From Desulfobacterales bacterium (lineage in GTDB: Bacteria; Desulfobacterota; Desulfobacteria; Desulfobacterales; C00003106), in NCBI GenBank assembly GCA_030672555.1, contig DAOVGD010000045.1:1-7186 (forward strand): a DNA stretch of 7,186 nt, given 5' to 3'. This document shows, piece after piece, positions 5,247 to 7,186 of the stretch. Under the pieces are notes generated by a model. That model did no database searches. It was not told where the DNA came from and was given only the letters and a program-made list of their open reading frames with translations. How positions within the stretch are numbered: the first letter of the stretch is position 1; the number at the start of each line of letters is the position of its first letter. The translations under genes were made by a program, and so were the position numbers.

Positions 5247-5281
5247 CGCTATCCGGTGCTTCGTCTGAAAGGGGTAAGAGC

Positions 5282-6913
5282 ATGCTCAATAAAATCATCT
5301 CAAGACGTTCTTTTTTGGCCATTTCAGCCATGACCGCTACCTCCTTTGCCCTGGACTGGAAAAAGATTTCGGCCTACGCTGCCAGGATGGGCCCCAAAGA
5401 GGGGTATCCAACCGTGATCATCGGAGCTGGTCTGGGTGGGTTATGCTGTGGTGCCTATCTGGCTAAGCAGGGCATACCAGTTACCGTGGTCGAACAGCAT
5501 GATATCCCAGGTGGCTATGCGACCTCCTTTGATAGGGCTGGCGGAAAATTTACCTTTGAGGTCTCCCTGCATGGGACGTCGGCAAATAACAATGCAACGG
5601 CGCGTATCCTGAAAGATTTGGGAGTGCTTGACCGATTACAATTGGTTGAACTCCCTGAAGTCTATCGTTTGATAACCCCGGATCTGGATATCTCTGTTCC
5701 CCAGAGAGATCCAGAGGCATATATTCGCCTTTTGTCCAAACAGTTTCCCTCTGAAAAGGAGGGTGTCCGTGGCTTTGTCCAAGAAATGATAGGTATTGCC
5801 GAAGAGGTTGACAGGCTCCACCAAAAGAACGGGAAATTTTTCAAGCTTTTCTTCCCGATTCAGTACCGCAAGATGTGGAATGTACGGAACAAGACCCTCG
5901 CCGATCTAATGAATAACTATGTCAAAGATCCTGCTCTGCAGAATGTCTTAGCCTCCCTGTGGGGCTACTACGGCCTTCCGCCATCCAGGCTCTCTGGGTT
6001 TTACTATGCAAATGCCACCGGTGGTTACCTTAAAAACGGCTCCTACTACATCAAACAGCGCTCCCAGGATTTGAGTTATGCTTTAGCAGATGTAATCGAA
6101 GGTTCGGGTGGAAAGATCCTTTATGGGACTTCGGCACAAAAGATTTTGGTTGAGGATGGGGCCGTGGAAGGGGTAGCGTTATCAGGAGGGAAAATTCTGC
6201 CTGCACCGGCCGTGGTCAGCAATGCCAGCGCCCTTGCCACGTTCAATAAGATGCTTCCTCATGAGGTTGTGCCATCCGATTATCTAAAAGAGCTGAATGG
6301 ATTCCGGCCAAGCCTTTCTTCCTTTATCGTCTGGTTAGGACTGAACCAGGAGTTGAGGGGCAAGATAAAAGGCTGCGGCATCTACGTCTCTTCGGGTCGG
6401 GGACCAGAGGCAGATTATCAATCCTGCCTGAAGGGTGAAATCGATCAGGGATCCTTCAGCGTTAGCATTTACGACAATGTCTTTGAAGGATACTCCAGTC
6501 CCGGAACCTCCACCCTGATGCTACTTTTTCTGTCGGGGTACGAACCTTGGCGGAAGCTTGAAGCCGATTACAAGGCTGGGCGCAAGGATGCCTACTACAA
6601 GGAAAAGGCGAGATGGACGGAGATCCTCATCCGCCGGGCTGAGGAAAAGGTTGTGCCCAGACTCTCTTCCATGATCGAGGTTAAGGAGGCGGCTACACCC
6701 CTGACTAACTGGCGCTATACGCGTAATACTGAAGGGGCCATCTATGGGTTTGAGCAGTCCATGGACAATGCCTTTTTGAAACGAATCAACAACCGAACCC
6801 CTATCAAAGGGCTCTACCTTGCCAGTGCCTGGGGAAATCCAGGTGGTAGTTATACCGGGGCACTCAGGGGCGGAGAGATGACCTTCCAGAAAATGATGGA
6901 GGATTGGGGTTGA
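5282..6913 (+). CDS. Tat-exported FAD-dependent oxidoreductase, phytoene desaturase/carotenoid isomerase superfamily
   Basis: The 543-residue protein starts at the ATG at 5282, where AAAGGGG (5268-5274) gives a ribosome binding site and the N-terminus becomes a Tat signal: SRRSFL at residues 7-12, then a hydrophobic stretch to about residue 24. Translation from the upstream in-frame TTG at 5177 would put about 42 residues before the twin arginines and is unlikely. The FAD-binding Rossmann motif is VIIGAGLGG (GxGxxG at 48-53), with E71 at the end of the second strand and PGGYATSF after it, as in CrtI, CrtISO and retinol saturase-like enzymes. The C-terminal FAD-contacting motif is GLYLASAWGNPGGSYTGA, starting at residue 510. 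Length without the leader fits the family. The cofactor is presumably loaded in the cytoplasm before export, which is what Tat serves. The substrate is unknown; no carotenoid gene is nearby. A double stop TGATAA ends the frame. It is less AT-rich than the glucoamylase gene. Confidence 0.88.
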   Translation: MLNKIISRRSFLAISAMTATSFALDWKKISAYAARMGPKEGYPTVIIGAGLGGLCCGAYLAKQGIPVTVVEQHDIPGGYATSFDRAGGKFTFEVSLHGTSANNNATARILKDLGVLDRLQLVELPEVYRLITPDLDISVPQRDPEAYIRLLSKQFPSEKEGVRGFVQEMIGIAEEVDRLHQKNGKFFKLFFPIQYRKMWNVRNKTLADLMNNYVKDPALQNVLASLWGYYGLPPSRLSGFYYANATGGYLKNGSYYIKQRSQDLSYALADVIEGSGGKILYGTSAQKILVEDGAVEGVALSGGKILPAPAVVSNASALATFNKMLPHEVVPSDYLKELNGFRPSLSSFIVWLGLNQELRGKIKGCGIYVSSGRGPEADYQSCLKGEIDQGSFSVSIYDNVFEGYSSPGTSTLMLLFLSGYEPWRKLEADYKAGRKDAYYKEKARWTEILIRRAEEKVVPRLSSMIEVKEAATPLTNWRYTRNTEGAIYGFEQSMDNAFLKRINNRTPIKGLYLASAWGNPGGSYTGALRGGEMTFQKMMEDWG

Positions 6914-7182
6914 TAATTGGTGGAATGCGATCAGAGCTCAGCATGTGACATTTATGTGGAAACCCTGGTCGGAGCATTATGTATTGCAAGTCTGCATCAC
7001 ATACTGGGCAGACTGCTGTCGATGGAAATGCAATAACATACCAAAAAAGCGAATGAAAAGTGTACCACCTCCTCGTTAAAAACATAGTAGCCCCTCTTGT
7101 GAAACGAGGGAGTCGCAATGATAATTTTAGCGAAGGTTTTTGTGGACATCATAACATTACGTCGGCTTCTGTGGGAGAAAGG
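6914..7182 (+). other. Intergenic region downstream of the flavoprotein gene
   Basis: I find no supported gene. The region holds a 12-base sequence TTTATGTGGAAA (6951-6962) also present at the left of the window, a 7-base inverted repeat CCTCGTT (7071-7077) with AACGAGG (7103-7109), and an overlapping CCCTC/GAGGG hairpin (7092-7096 with 7106-7110). No U-run follows either stem. An open plus-strand frame from 6954 to 7079 (41 codons) has no ribosome binding site. Confidence 0.5.
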
Positions 7183-7186
7183 ATGC
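7173..7186 (+). other. Possible start of the next gene at the right edge
   Basis: GGGAG (7173-7177) lies 5 bases before an ATG at 7183-7185, which would be a normal start for a gene continuing beyond the window. Only one codon is visible, so no product can be suggested. Confidence 0.25.

Larger units (their letters stand above)
5013..5281 (+). other. Structured 269-base leader upstream of the flavoprotein gene
   Basis: No gene is supported here. It holds a bulged palindrome (5125-5149), a small hairpin ACCTC/GAGGT (5155-5159 with 5166-5170, loop 6), and a G-rich/C-rich hairpin (5220-5246). The reading frame of the flavoprotein stays open back to a TTG at 5177, but that extension lacks a ribosome binding site and would bury the Tat signal. 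I could not identify a convincing sigma70 promoter or a named riboswitch. Confidence 0.55.
123..6976. repeat. Dispersed repeat pair TTTATGTGGAAA at both ends of the window
   Basis: TTTATGTGGAAA occurs at 123-134 and 6951-6962 in the same orientation. Ungapped similarity continues to 148 and 6976, with 8 of the next 14 bases identical and both ending GGNGCA. On the minus strand both copies read GFPHK in an open frame. They bracket all the well-supported genes. They could be degenerate ends of a mobile element or chance matches. Confidence 0.35.

Noticed and set aside
5177..5281. Upstream extension of the flavoprotein frame from a TTG at 5177
   Set aside because: There is no ribosome binding site at the TTG. 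The extra 35 residues would precede the Tat signal, and the ATG at 5282 has a purine-rich site and yields a normal Tat leader.
7041..7076. AAAAGTGTACCACC sequence resembling ends of some IS21-type elements
   Set aside because: Only one copy is present, with no matching inverted repeat and no transposase or helper ATPase frame. The resemblance is from memory only.
6954..7079. 41-codon plus-strand frame starting MWKPW
   Set aside because: There is no ribosome binding site and no recognisable product. A similar short frame starting MWK at 126 only reflects the repeated 12-mer.
6864..7118. 84-codon minus-strand frame across the end of the flavoprotein gene
   Set aside because: It overlaps the C-terminal FAD motif coding region, starts with TTG without a ribosome binding site, and its product is not recognisable. 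I keep only the GFPHK coincidence as part of the repeat finding.
1..7186. CRISPR arrays, tRNA or rRNA genes, integrase and transposase genes
   Set aside because: I looked on both strands and saw no regularly spaced repeats, cloverleaf sequence, rRNA segment, tyrosine recombinase motif or transposase motif.

Overview
The window looks like Gram-negative bacterial DNA. It carries three proteins with lipobox signal peptides, one protein with a twin-arginine (Tat) signal, purine-rich ribosome binding sites, and a secreted two-domain bacterial glucoamylase. A deltaproteobacterial or other environmental proteobacterial source is plausible, but nothing here fixes the taxon. Base composition is mosaic: the glucoamylase gene (420-3146) and the first lipoprotein gene are visibly AT-richer than the flavoprotein gene (5282-6913).

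Layout: 1-419 has no large gene. It holds a possible 56-residue reading frame on the minus strand (18-188), a good sigma70-like promoter on the plus strand that overlaps it (91-119), and an inverted repeat (230-282). 420-3146 encodes a secreted GH15 glucoamylase with a C-terminal starch-binding-like module. A 20-bp perfect hairpin (3149-3205), ending in the heptamer GTTAGGT, directly follows its stop codon. Three short genes follow in the same direction (3260-3703, 3749-4219, 4479-5012). Each encodes a predicted outer-membrane lipoprotein that I cannot assign to a named family, and the three do not look alike. Between the second and third lies a second structured element (about 4293-4375) that resembles the integron recombination site attC (59-base element), particularly the aadA-type site as I remember it. 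A 269-nt leader with several hairpins and a palindrome precedes a Tat-signal FAD oxidoreductase of the phytoene desaturase/carotenoid isomerase superfamily (5282-6913). 6914-7186 is apparently non-coding up to a possible gene start at the right edge.

Main interpretation: all the well-supported genes point the same way. The middle of the window has the look of integron gene cassettes, namely short, unrelated, exported orphan proteins separated by attC-like hairpins, with no integrase gene visible (an array remnant, or CALIN). The glucoamylase would be an unusually large passenger. The recombination boxes are partly degenerate, so this is a hypothesis from motif reading and not a proven array.

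Functionally, the glucoamylase would release glucose from starch-like alpha-glucans outside the cytoplasm. The lipoproteins would sit in the envelope with unknown roles. The flavoprotein would act in the periplasm on an unknown, probably hydrophobic polyene or lipid-like substrate. Nothing in the sequence shows that these genes form one pathway.
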